Assembly: GCA_029256325.1 (NCBI GenBank)
Contig: JAQSYD010000046.1
Span: forward strand, 1-38,288
DNA: 38,288 nucleotides
Reading direction: 5' to 3'
DNA from: Clostridia bacterium
GTDB lineage: Bacteria > Bacillota > Clostridia > Lutisporales > Lutisporaceae
Below the pieces are notes generated by a model. It had not been told where the DNA came from. It saw only the letters and a program-made list of their open reading frames with translations, and did not search any database. Below are positions 10,001 to 18,663 of this stretch, piece after piece (position 1 is the stretch's first letter; each line of letters opens with the position of its first letter). A program made the translations under genes and the position numbers.

Positions 10001-11953
10001 CTTTATCCTGAGGACTATCCGACAAATATAGCAAATCCTTCAGATTTACGTCTGCTCAGGTTTAACTTCGACTACGCAGAAGTATATATCGTTGTGGGCA
10101 GCGATGTACTTTTAAATGCTTCCAGCTACAAAGCTGAGCACCTTCAAAATTCAATACACACCTTCTCGCATGTTGTTTTTGACAGGAAGAACAGTCTATC
10201 AACTACAAACAACTATACCTCAGATAAGGAAAATGAGTTGCTTGAGGATGCTCTTAAAAACATTGAAGGCAATATTGTAAGACTTACGCTGCCTCCGCAG
10301 TACGAGGATATCAGCTCTACGCAAATTAGAAACAGCATCGATGAAAACAGGGATATTTCAATGCTCATTGATCCCTTGGCACAAAGATACATTTATGAGA
10401 ATGGTTTCTATAAAAGTGAGCCGCAATATAAGTCCCTTATACAATCTATTTCTGTAGATATACAGATCGTAGAGGAATTTCCGCAGAAGCTTCTAGAGGA
10501 GGTTTCATGCTTAATCTGCACCTCTTACAGCGAAATCTCAGCAAGCCTTAAGGCTTTTACTGAAAAGCCTTCTGCAAGAATGCTGATACTCCGGGATAGT
10601 GAGCAATATGGAAAAATACTTGGCATTTGCATCTTCCATAGAGTGATGTCTCATCTGATGTATCATGAAATGCAAAACAGCAGAACTACAGATTATTTAC
10701 GGAACAATGCCATTGGTAAAATGCTGATGATAGATGGCATATATATAAGCTCCGGTGCAGATATTGAAGTATTCGCACAGATTCTGCTGACTGAAACCTT
10801 GGCCTTTAGTCTGGCAAAGGATTATGAATATGCAGTGTTTAAATGCATTTTTAATAGTCCTCATATGAAGCAGGTTCATGAAGCTTTGAGATTACAAGGT
10901 TTCTTTGAAATACCCTCAGAAGATTCAGCAAATCCTACCCTAGGAGTAAACATGAGCAATCCTTGTGCAATGATTCTGGATGCCCGTGCCTTTATAAAGG
11001 ATCCTATAAAGAACACAGAATCAGTAAAAAAAGCTATTATCAAGGCGCGAAAAAGGCTGCAAAATTCATTAGCTCAGCTATATCCCGGTAATTTGATATT
11101 ATCCTTTAACAGACATATCCTATATGAAACAATGACTAGGAAAATCTGCAAGGAAAACAGTGTACCGCCTTTTTCTCTGAACCCTAGACAGCTGGGTCCT
11201 GCCATGTGCGTACCCTATGGCAATATACTAAACAAAAGTGTTGTACCTAACACTGTAACAAAATCTCTGCATACTGAGAAAATGTTTGCTTCTGATATGA
11301 AACACTTTGATGTTGCAGCCTTCCCCCATTATTTAGACTTGGATGTACAGGTTAGAATGATAAAAAGCTTTAATCGGAAAATAATACTTGTAGATGATAT
11401 ACTTCACAAGGGCTATAGAATTAAGAAGCTGGATCCGCTGCTAAAAAAAGAGAATATTGAAGTACAAAAAATAGTAGTAGGTATTTTGTCAGGTAAAGGT
11501 AAGGAACTGATGGAAATACAAAATAGAGAAGTTGAAAGTGCTTACTTTATACCTAAAATGAAGGCATGGTTTACCGAAAGCAGCTTCTACCCCTATATAG
11601 GCGGTGATGCAATGTGGCGAGGATATTTATCACAAAAAAATCTGCTGCCTTCTATTAACTTGATACTGCCCTTTACTTCTCCAACCTTCTTAATCGGAGC
11701 TTCAAAGGAAGCTATATATAATATGTCGGAGATTTCATTGGAAAATACCTTAAGTATCATGACAGCGATTGAAAATGAATATCAGCTTATGCATGAACGA
11801 AGCTTGACCCTTAATTCCATTGGTCAAGTGCTTACCACGCCTCGCTGTCCTGATCATGGAAGATCCATGAACTATGATTACAACGCAGCACCCTCTGTTT
11901 ATATTAAAAACGATTTGGAGCTGCTTAGACGATTGAAAAATATTCTACTTTGA
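7025..11953 (+). CDS. giant multidomain protein: HD, helical repeats, NadD-like nucleotidyltransferase, GNAT-like, phosphoribosyltransferase-like
   Basis: This 1642-residue soluble protein opens the three-gene operon behind AGGAGGTAATT. Reading along it: an HD phosphohydrolase-like domain (about 165-345) with H184, GHDIGKYG (H218, D219), VNHS (H260) and IYADF; a long helical region (about 370-925) resembling HEAT-type repeats; a nucleotidyltransferase α/β domain like NadD/NMNAT (about 928-1120) with FFPGTFDP (933-939) and ISSTQIR (1096-1102); a GNAT-like segment (about 1140-1320); and a phosphoribosyltransferase-like C-terminus with the PRPP-loop-like ILVDDILHKG (about 1454-1463). The usual HxGH of the nucleotidyltransferase reads SLSH, keeping only the last His. 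No signal peptide or membrane segment is seen. The parts suggest nucleotide or NAD-type cofactor chemistry, but the reaction is unknown. HD and NadD-like calls are firmest; GNAT and helical-repeat calls are tentative. Confidence 0.75.
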   Translation: MDTLRAIEIHNNIQYTLLSFEGLDEAPILRQTIKNYIEGQRFKESINFMVMNKNYSCKATLELCMPLLEELSAGNAPKDWLAYIYQYALHKSFSHVTSIELNENLEFACIIYLNILRIFSLFQRLTEDHTWQSKYPISFLSDEEKDELENANEYNAFVKAFNHEYIYEMMKISQELMGYNTLDHICGVNYLAVFIGRQLKKAGLPVDMGRVSGAALGHDIGKYGCKTSELKRVPYLHYYYTEQWFKRHNITYIGHIAVNHSTWDLELENLPLESLILIYADFRVKNKANKMHIYDLQKSFDVILAKLDNVDEKKEKRYRRVYAKLKDFEDYMISLGVRTDIVKDLDLSTHKFYTDKLHYSLLYGHEIIQSIKYLAINHNINLMYHLRDESSLNDILELARSESDWKRLREYIRLFEEYSTYLTQKQKLITIRFLYDLLVHPEDYIRRQCAELIGLLIASFDEEYRKELPQNGIIEAPEASGISLLDKYMELLINPDHKVIPMHRSWIAYSVIYMMKSLFKNSKQKQLDSFICVLNKYYSSDYEKNDETKLYLLEAIKYIPLDYEYHCFDVILEHFLALLEHPVYSFRLAAKEVSHYILSKYSNIDNPVLGNVLNIITDRLNRLLIDQEQLSASKTENFINLKLMRLLHCCHPKIDKYEAKYKEDLKSVSSTFLSNLKSATEWVIKRTQIDMILDYTMLNPKVNGFYTAMHFCNLLKVSSSDKVRNRAGEALVQIIPYLSLEQRNDVSIELLRALEIEGYQFAEYIPKFLGKIILFLQPVELDEFLKDFESKIKQSGTQLNTLLLRTIGIAIANYHTYSENFKEEDPANQNRLIKMIGIVLNGLVHYDDHIKQVSFYVLCREIFGSKAIQIETKYKLFKLTAKKILTLLTDSRNEELAFLTNSAGLNEIYKFICDYIFYNGSIILEKPDKVAFFPGTFDPFSLSHKEIAKAIRNQGFEVYLSVDEFSWSKRTLPNLIRKNIINMSIADELNIYLYPEDYPTNIANPSDLRLLRFNFDYAEVYIVVGSDVLLNASSYKAEHLQNSIHTFSHVVFDRKNSLSTTNNYTSDKENELLEDALKNIEGNIVRLTLPPQYEDISSTQIRNSIDENRDISMLIDPLAQRYIYENGFYKSEPQYKSLIQSISVDIQIVEEFPQKLLEEVSCLICTSYSEISASLKAFTEKPSARMLILRDSEQYGKILGICIFHRVMSHLMYHEMQNSRTTDYLRNNAIGKMLMIDGIYISSGADIEVFAQILLTETLAFSLAKDYEYAVFKCIFNSPHMKQVHEALRLQGFFEIPSEDSANPTLGVNMSNPCAMILDARAFIKDPIKNTESVKKAIIKARKRLQNSLAQLYPGNLILSFNRHILYETMTRKICKENSVPPFSLNPRQLGPAMCVPYGNILNKSVVPNTVTKSLHTEKMFASDMKHFDVAAFPHYLDLDVQVRMIKSFNRKIILVDDILHKGYRIKKLDPLLKKENIEVQKIVVGILSGKGKELMEIQNREVESAYFIPKMKAWFTESSFYPYIGGDAMWRGYLSQKNLLPSINLILPFTSPTFLIGASKEAIYNMSEISLENTLSIMTAIENEYQLMHERSLTLNSIGQVLTTPRCPDHGRSMNYDYNAAPSVYIKNDLELLRRLKNILL

Positions 11954-11964
11954 TCGGAGGTTCT

Positions 11965-13212
11965 ATGTACTATTATAAGCATAAAGACAACCTATTTTTT
12001 TCTCAGATTGAGATTGAATATGCTGAACTGGAGCCGGCTGAAGAGCAAGCTTTGATTGAAAGTGAGGCGATGCTTTATTATTTACTAGCCTTAGATCCTT
12101 ACAAATCCAGAAAAAGCTTTTGCCTGTCCTCCCCATCTCTCATGGATATCAAGGAAGAGACGCTTCAACTGTTGCAGCTGTATGACACTAGTAATGAAGA
12201 GCTTCCTGAATGGATATTGGAAAAAGCTGAAAAAGGCAATATTAAAGCAATAAATACCAGCTATCACAATTGGCAGGACAGCTTAGAGGATAAGCCCCCC
12301 TCTTCATGGCGCATCAACCTTGTTGGTTTAGGCGATGTTGGCAGTACACTGCTTATAGGCTTAAAGCTGCTGGGAGAAAGAAAAATCAGTGAAATTGGCA
12401 TTTATGACATAGACGCTACGAAGGTAAAAAGATGGGAATTCGAAGCCAATCAAATACTCTTTCCAAATCAAGCTGCAAGTCCCAACATCTTTGCTGTTGA
12501 AGAAAATAAGCTTTTTGACTGTGACATGTTTGTATTTTGTGTCACGGTGGGCATCCCTGCCCTTGACAGTAAAGGTGTGGATGTCAGAATGGCACAATTT
12601 GAAGGTAACTCAAAGATCATAGGTTTATACGCTCAAAAGGCAAGAGAAGCGGGCTTTAAAGGTATCTTCGCAGTAGTATCAGATCCAGTAGACCTATTAT
12701 GCAAGAAAGTGTTGATTCAAAGCAACACAGATGAAACTGGTACATATGACTTTAAAGGTCTTGCTCCTGAACAAATAAGAGGCTACGGACTAGGTGTTAT
12801 GAATGCAAGAGCCGCCTATTACGCAGCTCGTTCCGAACATACAAAGCATTACCTCAGCGAAGGCAGAGCCTTTGGTCCCCATGGCGAACACTTGGTTATT
12901 GCAGACAGTATAGTCAGTTATAACGATGATCTGTCCATAAAGCTTACAGAGCAAGCAAGAAACGCCAATCTAGAACTTAGAAATCATGGCTATAAGCCAT
13001 ATATTGCACCGGCTTTATCCTCCGGAGCAATTGCGATCATGGATACCATAAACGGCTGCTGGCAATATAGCGCAACCTATATCGGCGGTGTTTACATGGG
13101 TGCACGCAACAAGCTTCTGCCATCAGGCACTGTGCTTGAACAAAATCATATACCCGAAGGATTGATGAAGAGATTAAGCCATAGCTATAAGGAGCTGGAA
13201 CGCATTCTATGA
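11965..13212 (+). CDS. lactate/malate dehydrogenase-superfamily protein with N-terminal extension
   Basis: The start chosen is the ATG at 11965, 4 nt after GGAGG; a longer frame from a TTG at 11950 has no site. The product has 415 residues. The first 110 or so match nothing I recognise. Then comes a Rossmann fold with VGLGDVGSTLLIG (about 115-127) and an acidic residue after the second strand (IYDID), the usual sign of NAD(H) preference. SDPVDLL (about 239-245) corresponds to the NPVDVLT of LDH/MDH, and GPHGEHLV (about 304-311) to the GEHGDS catalytic His loop. It begins 11 nt after the giant gene and overlaps the next gene by 4 nt. It is probably a real dehydrogenase on a 2-hydroxy- or 3-hydroxyacid-like substrate; canonical substrate-specificity residues could not be assigned. 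Confidence 0.75.
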   Translation: MYYYKHKDNLFFSQIEIEYAELEPAEEQALIESEAMLYYLLALDPYKSRKSFCLSSPSLMDIKEETLQLLQLYDTSNEELPEWILEKAEKGNIKAINTSYHNWQDSLEDKPPSSWRINLVGLGDVGSTLLIGLKLLGERKISEIGIYDIDATKVKRWEFEANQILFPNQAASPNIFAVEENKLFDCDMFVFCVTVGIPALDSKGVDVRMAQFEGNSKIIGLYAQKAREAGFKGIFAVVSDPVDLLCKKVLIQSNTDETGTYDFKGLAPEQIRGYGLGVMNARAAYYAARSEHTKHYLSEGRAFGPHGEHLVIADSIVSYNDDLSIKLTEQARNANLELRNHGYKPYIAPALSSGAIAIMDTINGCWQYSATYIGGVYMGARNKLLPSGTVLEQNHIPEGLMKRLSHSYKELERIL

Positions 13213-14270
13213 GTGAAGATATTTATGTAATCAGACCAAAAAAAATAAGTAACTTGTTATCCCTAATGATTCATGCTGCTTGTAATGGTCAAAAACAGAT
13301 CCACGTAATTGATGCTGCCACCATACCAGATTTAGCAAACAAAAGGTTATTGCTGGCTGTTGAATTAAATGAAGCAGGTTATTGTATTCCCATCCTCGAA
13401 ATGATCAGCCAGCTTTACAAAAAGGACTGTAATGCTTTGACAGGCTCAAAAGCAGTTTTGCTCATATATAGCCCTAATGATTTCAACACCAAAAGCACTG
13501 CAACGGATATTATTTTTCAGTTGAACCTCTTAGGCTGCCAATTCCCAGGTCATCCTGTTGTTGAAGCCATAGGCAGTCTAAATAACTTTAGAACGTGGCA
13601 AAAAACTCTGCCCATGACCCTTGAGGAAATATGCCTGGAACAATCAACACGGCTGGGTGAACGTCTAATCGGGTTTCAGATGCCTGTTATCGCATCACCG
13701 TATATTGTGGTGCTCCATTCAAGCTCCAGTGATACATCAAATACCTTAGCGCTGTGGAATATGGTCAAAAGCGAGCTAAGAAACTGCAGAATTGAAGAAT
13801 TGCATGTGGAGAATGGTACCATCTTAGACTGCAACGGCTGTACCTTTAAGACTTGTTCCCATTACAGCAAACAAAGCAGTTGCTTCTATGGCGGTGTTCT
13901 GGTAGAAGAAATATATCCGGCAATAGAAAAAGCAGATGCTGTCGTTTGGATATGCCCTAACTATAACGATGCAGTTTCAGCAAATATATCAGCTGTAATA
14001 AATAGATTGACTGCCCTCTATCGCAAAACCAGCTTCAGTAACAAAGCGCTTTATGCAGTTGTTGTATCAGGCAATTCTGGTAGTGATTCAGTAGCTATGC
14101 AGCTATTGGATTCATTATGCATCAACAAAGGCTTTTATCTGCCTTCAAATTTCTGCATAACAGCTACGGCAAACGACCCTGGATCAATACTTAAAGTCCG
14201 GGGAATAAAGAAAAAGGCAAAAGTATTTGCCCAAAATATGTTTTTACCGGTAAAAGTCAATGACAAATAG
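13209..14270 (+). CDS. flavodoxin-fold NAD(P)H-dependent FMN reductase-like protein with Cys cluster
   Basis: This 353-residue protein has an unassigned N-terminal half (about 1-165) and a C-terminal flavodoxin-like domain (about 168-345). The domain begins with IVVLHSSSSDTSNT, an FMN phosphate-loop-like segment. It continues with a four-Cys cluster, DCNGCTFKTC...SSC (C208, C211, C216, C225), then ADAVVWICPNYNDAVSANI, matching the second flavin-contact loop of the NADPH-dependent FMN reductase/iron-sulfur flavoprotein group. The cluster resembles the compact Cys motif of iron-sulfur flavoproteins, so an Fe-S centre is possible. Its start overlaps the preceding stop as ATGA, indicating translational coupling. 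As the last gene of the operon it may be the electron-transfer partner of the dehydrogenase. The precise activity is unknown. Confidence 0.68.
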   Translation: MSEDIYVIRPKKISNLLSLMIHAACNGQKQIHVIDAATIPDLANKRLLLAVELNEAGYCIPILEMISQLYKKDCNALTGSKAVLLIYSPNDFNTKSTATDIIFQLNLLGCQFPGHPVVEAIGSLNNFRTWQKTLPMTLEEICLEQSTRLGERLIGFQMPVIASPYIVVLHSSSSDTSNTLALWNMVKSELRNCRIEELHVENGTILDCNGCTFKTCSHYSKQSSCFYGGVLVEEIYPAIEKADAVVWICPNYNDAVSANISAVINRLTALYRKTSFSNKALYAVVVSGNSGSDSVAMQLLDSLCINKGFYLPSNFCITATANDPGSILKVRGIKKKAKVFAQNMFLPVKVNDK

Positions 14271-14287
14271 TCATTGACTTTTTTTTA
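14254..14287 (+). terminator. intrinsic terminator overlapping the end of the operon
   Basis: AAAGTCAATGAC (14254-14265) pairs perfectly with GTCATTGACTTT (14271-14282), followed by further Ts. The stop codon TAG of the upstream gene forms the end of the 5-nt loop, so the terminator is built into the last codons. Confidence 0.9.
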
Positions 14288-14339
14288 CTAACCTATTGAT
14301 TTTTTTATCAAATATGATATATTAATATATTATTTATCT

Positions 14340-14374
14340 GAAAATTGCGACATATTTTAAGTCGGGCAATTTTC
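14340..14374 (+). promoter_or_regulatory. leader or operator hairpin upstream of gdhA
   Basis: GAAAATTGCGAC (14340-14351) can pair with GTC-GG-GCAATTTTC (14361-14374), a 12-bp stem with a 2-nt bulge and a 9-nt loop. No T tract follows, so it is not a terminator. A TATAAT at 14391-14396 lies just downstream, placing the hairpin near the -35 zone; this suggests an operator rather than an RNA element. A possible small inverted repeat (GTTG-TATAC-CAAC, 14411-14423) follows the -10. Confidence 0.4.
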
Positions 14375-14426
14375 AACACATAATCATTGTTATAATACGC
14401 ACAATATACAGTTGTATACCAACTAA

Positions 14427-15797
<1,371 letters not shown>

Positions 15798-15804
15798 AAG
15801 CCTG

Positions 15805-15839
15805 AAGAACACCCTGAAGCATCAGGGTGTTCTTTTTTA
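15805..15839 (+). terminator. intrinsic terminator of gdhA
   Basis: AAGAACACCCTGA (15805-15817) pairs perfectly with TCAGGGTGTTCTT (15822-15834) around a 4-nt loop, followed by a T tract. A strong terminator 8 nt after the gdhA stop. Confidence 0.95.
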
Positions 15840-15931
15840 TTAAATATTTTTTGTATCATGCTTTGTAAAGAAGGATATTGACCGAATTTGTTTAATACTG
15901 TTTATGAGATCGTTTACTAATGGAGGTAGCA

Positions 15932-17050
15932 ATGAATTTGACTTATAAGCAGCCTGTCAAAATTATATTTGGCAGCAATAAGCTAAATGATTTATATAGT
16001 ATTCTTAAAGAAAATGAACTGCAAAAAGGCATGCTGGTATGCGACCCCTACTTTATTAGGAGTGGCCTCGCAAATAAAATTATGCACTATTCAAAGGGAC
16101 TTCTGACAGATGTATTTTTTGATATTACTTCCAATCCTACTGTCAGCAGCGTAGACACATGTGCAGAAATAATAAGGCATAAAAGCATTAAGTTTTTGGC
16201 AGCCTTGGGTGGCGGAAGTGCTTTGGATTGTGCCAAAGCAGCAGCAAGTGTTTGTTTAACAAAAAACTCCATTGTACAATATCATAGTGGAGACAGAAAA
16301 TTAACAAATGAGCATATTCCGCTTATTGCAATACCCACTACATCGGGAACTGGCAGTGAGGTATCCCGCAAAGCTGTGCTTACTGATCCTTTAAGAGGCA
16401 TAAAAGCACCAATATCCTGCGATAATTTTTATCCAACCATAGCAATTATTGACCCTGTTTTAACACTTTCTCTTCCGCAAAAGGTAACTGCCTCCACTGG
16501 TTTTGATGCCTTGGCTCATGCATTGGAAGCATACTCCAGTAGATATCACCGACCTGAAAGTGATGCGTATTGTATTGAAGCCTCACGATTAATATTTGAA
16601 TATCTGCCGAAGGCCTATCAAAACGGTTCAGACATGGAGGCAAGAGAAAAAATGAGTGAAGCAAGTGTATTGGCAGGACTTGCAGTTGATATTGCAGGCA
16701 CTACTGCCAGCCATGCCTGCTCATATCCCCTGACCTATCTATATAATATCCGTCATGGGGAAGCTTGTGCTTTTACATTGGACTCTTTCATTCGAATAAA
16801 TGCGGAAGTTGAAGAGGGAAGACTTCATCAGTTGGCAATACAAATTGGATTTAAAGACGCCTATCACATGGCCGATAGAATTGCTCAAATGAAAACCGAA
16901 ATGGGAATGAAAACTACGCTAAAGGATGCCGGTATTGAGTTCAGCGAAATTGAAAATCTAGCTATTCTCAGTATGCAACCTGACATGATCAATAATCCTG
17001 TTGCAATAACGATTGATAAGCTTATTAAAATGTATCATTCTTTGGTATAA
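15932..17050 (+). CDS. iron-containing (group III) alcohol dehydrogenase
   Basis: The start is taken at the ATG 15932, behind GGAGGTAGCA; an ATG at 15920 overlaps that site. The product has 372 residues, typical of the family. The N-terminal part is NAD(P)-binding with ALGGGSALDCAKAAA (about 92-106) and PTTSGTGSEVSRKAVLTD (about 133-150). The metal-binding part has TGFDALAHALEAYSS (about 190-204, with Asp and His ligands), a further His in TTASHACSYPL, and IRHGEACA. It likely interconverts an alcohol or 4-hydroxybutyrate-like substrate with an aldehyde. Members near gdhA in amino-acid fermenters are often 4-hydroxybutyrate dehydrogenases, but this is only a suggestion. It is flanked by terminators on both sides. 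Confidence 0.88.
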   Translation: MNLTYKQPVKIIFGSNKLNDLYSILKENELQKGMLVCDPYFIRSGLANKIMHYSKGLLTDVFFDITSNPTVSSVDTCAEIIRHKSIKFLAALGGGSALDCAKAAASVCLTKNSIVQYHSGDRKLTNEHIPLIAIPTTSGTGSEVSRKAVLTDPLRGIKAPISCDNFYPTIAIIDPVLTLSLPQKVTASTGFDALAHALEAYSSRYHRPESDAYCIEASRLIFEYLPKAYQNGSDMEAREKMSEASVLAGLAVDIAGTTASHACSYPLTYLYNIRHGEACAFTLDSFIRINAEVEEGRLHQLAIQIGFKDAYHMADRIAQMKTEMGMKTTLKDAGIEFSEIENLAILSMQPDMINNPVAITIDKLIKMYHSLV

Positions 17051-17052
17051 AA

Positions 17053-17074
17053 AAAGGCTTCTTACGAAGCCTTT
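17053..17074 (+). terminator. intrinsic terminator of the alcohol dehydrogenase gene
   Basis: AAAGGCTTC (17053-17061) and GAAGCCTTT (17066-17074) form a perfect 9-bp stem with a TTAC loop, 2 nt after the stop codon. The T tract is short (three Ts within the stem end). Confidence 0.8.
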
Positions 17075-17083
17075 CAGCAATGG

Positions 17084-17151
17084 CTGTCATCCTGAGCATG
17101 GCGAAGGATCTTATGATCTTCATAGATTCTTCACTTTGTTTAGAATGACAG
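17084..17151. repeat. imperfect 28-bp inverted repeat (CTGTCAT...ATGACAG type)
   Basis: Arms at 17084-17111 and 17124-17151 are 28 nt each with a 12-nt loop. They match at about 20 positions, and most differences allow G-U pairing in RNA. The ends read CTGTCATCCTGAG and TTTAGAATGACAG. Intergenic elements ending in TGTCAT...ATGACA with an internal GCGAAGGATCT-like core are known to be dispersed in many bacterial genomes. Here it lies between convergent genes and may double as a terminator for mscL, with a T-rich stretch at 17153-17166. Confidence 0.7.
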
Positions 17152-17165
17152 TTTATTTTTTCTTT

Positions 17166-17603
17166 TTACTCCTCTATTACTGAAGTACAGTGTGGACACC
17201 TGCTTGCGTCTTTATGTATTGTACTAAAACAGTATCCACAAGTTTTTGTAGTTACCGGTGCAGGCACTTCCTTCTTCCTCATAAAACGATTGAGCTGTTT
17301 TATGACGATAAATATTGAAAAAGCAATGATTAAGAAATCAAGTACATTGTTAAGGAATAATCCATAATTTAAAGTCGCAGCTCCAGCTTCCTTTGCTGCT
17401 GCCAGTGTGTTGAATTCTCCGTCACCAAAGGTTATGAACAAATTAGTAAAATCAGCATCTCCGAGCAATAAACCTATCAAAGGCATAATAATATCACTTA
17501 CTAAGGATGAAACAATTTTTCCAAAAGCGCCCCCTATTATAACACCAACTGCCAAATCAATTACATTTCCCTTTAATGCAAAAGCTTTAAATTCCTTCCA
17601 CAT
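17166..17603 (-). CDS. mscL: large-conductance mechanosensitive channel with C-terminal zinc ribbon
   Basis: MscL opens at high membrane tension to release solutes on osmotic downshock. The first 110 residues are a complete Msc[21 protein letters not shown] at the start, TM1 (about 15-47) and TM2 (about 80-105) separated by a periplasm-facing loop, then the basic RFMRKKE. Unusually, the C-terminus continues past the normal helix into a short zinc ribbon with C122/C125 (CGYC) and C136/C139 (CPHC). Total length is 145 residues. AGGAGGG precedes the ATG. It sits downstream of the split transketolase genes but beyond their terminator, so it is probably transcribed alone. Confidence 0.95.
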   Translation of the reverse strand: MWKEFKAFALKGNVIDLAVGVIIGGAFGKIVSSLVSDIIMPLIGLLLGDADFTNLFITFGDGEFNTLAAAKEAGAATLNYGLFLNNVLDFLIIAFSIFIVIKQLNRFMRKKEVPAPVTTKTCGYCFSTIHKDASRCPHCTSVIEE

Positions 17604-17671
17604 AAAAACCCTCCTAAGCTTGTCTTTTGAATACCAAATGTCTATTTATATCTATTATACAGCTAATATAA

Positions 17672-17698
17672 AAGAGTGCAAAGCTTCTTTGCACTCTT
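17672..17698 (-). terminator. intrinsic terminator after the transketolase genes
   Basis: AAGAGTGCAAAG (17672-17683) and CTTTGCACTCTT (17687-17698) form a perfect 12-bp stem with a 3-nt loop, 12 nt past the stop of the downstream transketolase subunit. Confidence 0.85.
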
Positions 17699-17710
17699 AA
17701 TTCAGTATAT

Positions 17711-18652
17711 TTATTTTTTCTTACTGATAGCTTCCTTTGCTGCAGCCACGATATCTTCTGCAGTCATGTGATATTTTTTCTTAAGATAGTCTATCTTTGC
17801 AACTTCACCGAAATGGTCTTGTACTCCAATAGCCTTCATAGGTACAGGACACTCTTCAATAAGCACTTCTGCAACTGCACTCTTCAATCCGCCTACTACA
17901 TTGTGGTTTTCGCAGGTTACAACTGCTCCAGTCTTTTTAGCTGAATTTACTACTGCTTCTCTGTCTATCGGCTTTATGGTATGAATGTTTATAATCTCAG
18001 CTTCTATGCCTTCAGCTTTTAGAAGGTCAGCAGCCTTAATTGATTCTGCTACCATGATTCCGGACGCAAACAATGTAACATCCTTGCCTTCTCTTACCGT
18101 ATCAGCTTTAAACAAATCAAATTTATAGTCATCTCCAAATATAGCGGGAACAACTTTTCTAAACATTCTTATATAAACTACACCATCATAGTCAACTATT
18201 TGAGGTAAAGCTTTTGCAAGCTGCATAGCATCTACGGGCTCAAATATGACAATGTTTGGAATGCTTCGAAGTACCCCTATATCCTCCATGCTCATATGCG
18301 TTCCGCCATTTAGCTCTGCTGATATACCTGGGTCAGTACCAACTATTTTTACATTTCTTTTTGCATATGTAATTGAGATTGCAACTTGGTCACATATTCT
18401 TCTGCTTGCAAAAGGAGTAAATGAAGTTATAAAAGGTACAAATCCATATGAAGCCATTCCTGCCGCAATACTGGTCATATTTGCTTCAGCTATTCCTACA
18501 TCAAAGGCTCTGTCAGGATATTTATCCCTTAAATTAAAAGTTCCATTTGCTCTTGCTAAGTCTGCATCTATTACAACAATTCGCTCGTCCTTAGCCATCA
18601 TAGCTTCTAGCATTTCTCCAAAGACAGCTCTCATTTCTTTGTTTTCATACAT
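17711..18652 (-). CDS. transketolase, C-terminal subunit
   Basis: This is the C-terminal half (Pyr and C-terminal domains) of a split transketolase, which moves two-carbon ketol units in the pentose phosphate pathway. It has 313 residues, the normal size. Recognisable parts are the pyrimidine-binding domain (about 1-165), with VVIDADLARANGT, DVGIAEANMTSIAAGMAS (catalytic Glu in GIAEANM) and SFTPFASRRICDQV, and the C-terminal domain from about 185 (DVTLFASGIMV). It starts 11 nt after the remnant stop of the N-terminal subunit gene. Split transketolases are common in Clostridia. This half appears intact, but its partner at 18664-19354 is damaged, so activity depends on whether another copy exists elsewhere. 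Confidence 0.93.
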   Translation of the reverse strand: MYENKEMRAVFGEMLEAMMAKDERIVVIDADLARANGTFNLRDKYPDRAFDVGIAEANMTSIAAGMASYGFVPFITSFTPFASRRICDQVAISITYAKRNVKIVGTDPGISAELNGGTHMSMEDIGVLRSIPNIVIFEPVDAMQLAKALPQIVDYDGVVYIRMFRKVVPAIFGDDYKFDLFKADTVREGKDVTLFASGIMVAESIKAADLLKAEGIEAEIINIHTIKPIDREAVVNSAKKTGAVVTCENHNVVGGLKSAVAEVLIEECPVPMKAIGVQDHFGEVAKIDYLKKKYHMTAEDIVAAAKEAISKKK

Positions 18653-18663
18653 AATATCACCAC

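Noticed and set aside
11950-11964. TTG start for the LDH-like gene that would overlap the giant gene
   Set aside because: The ATG at 11965 has GGAGG at the right distance; the TTG has no ribosome binding site.
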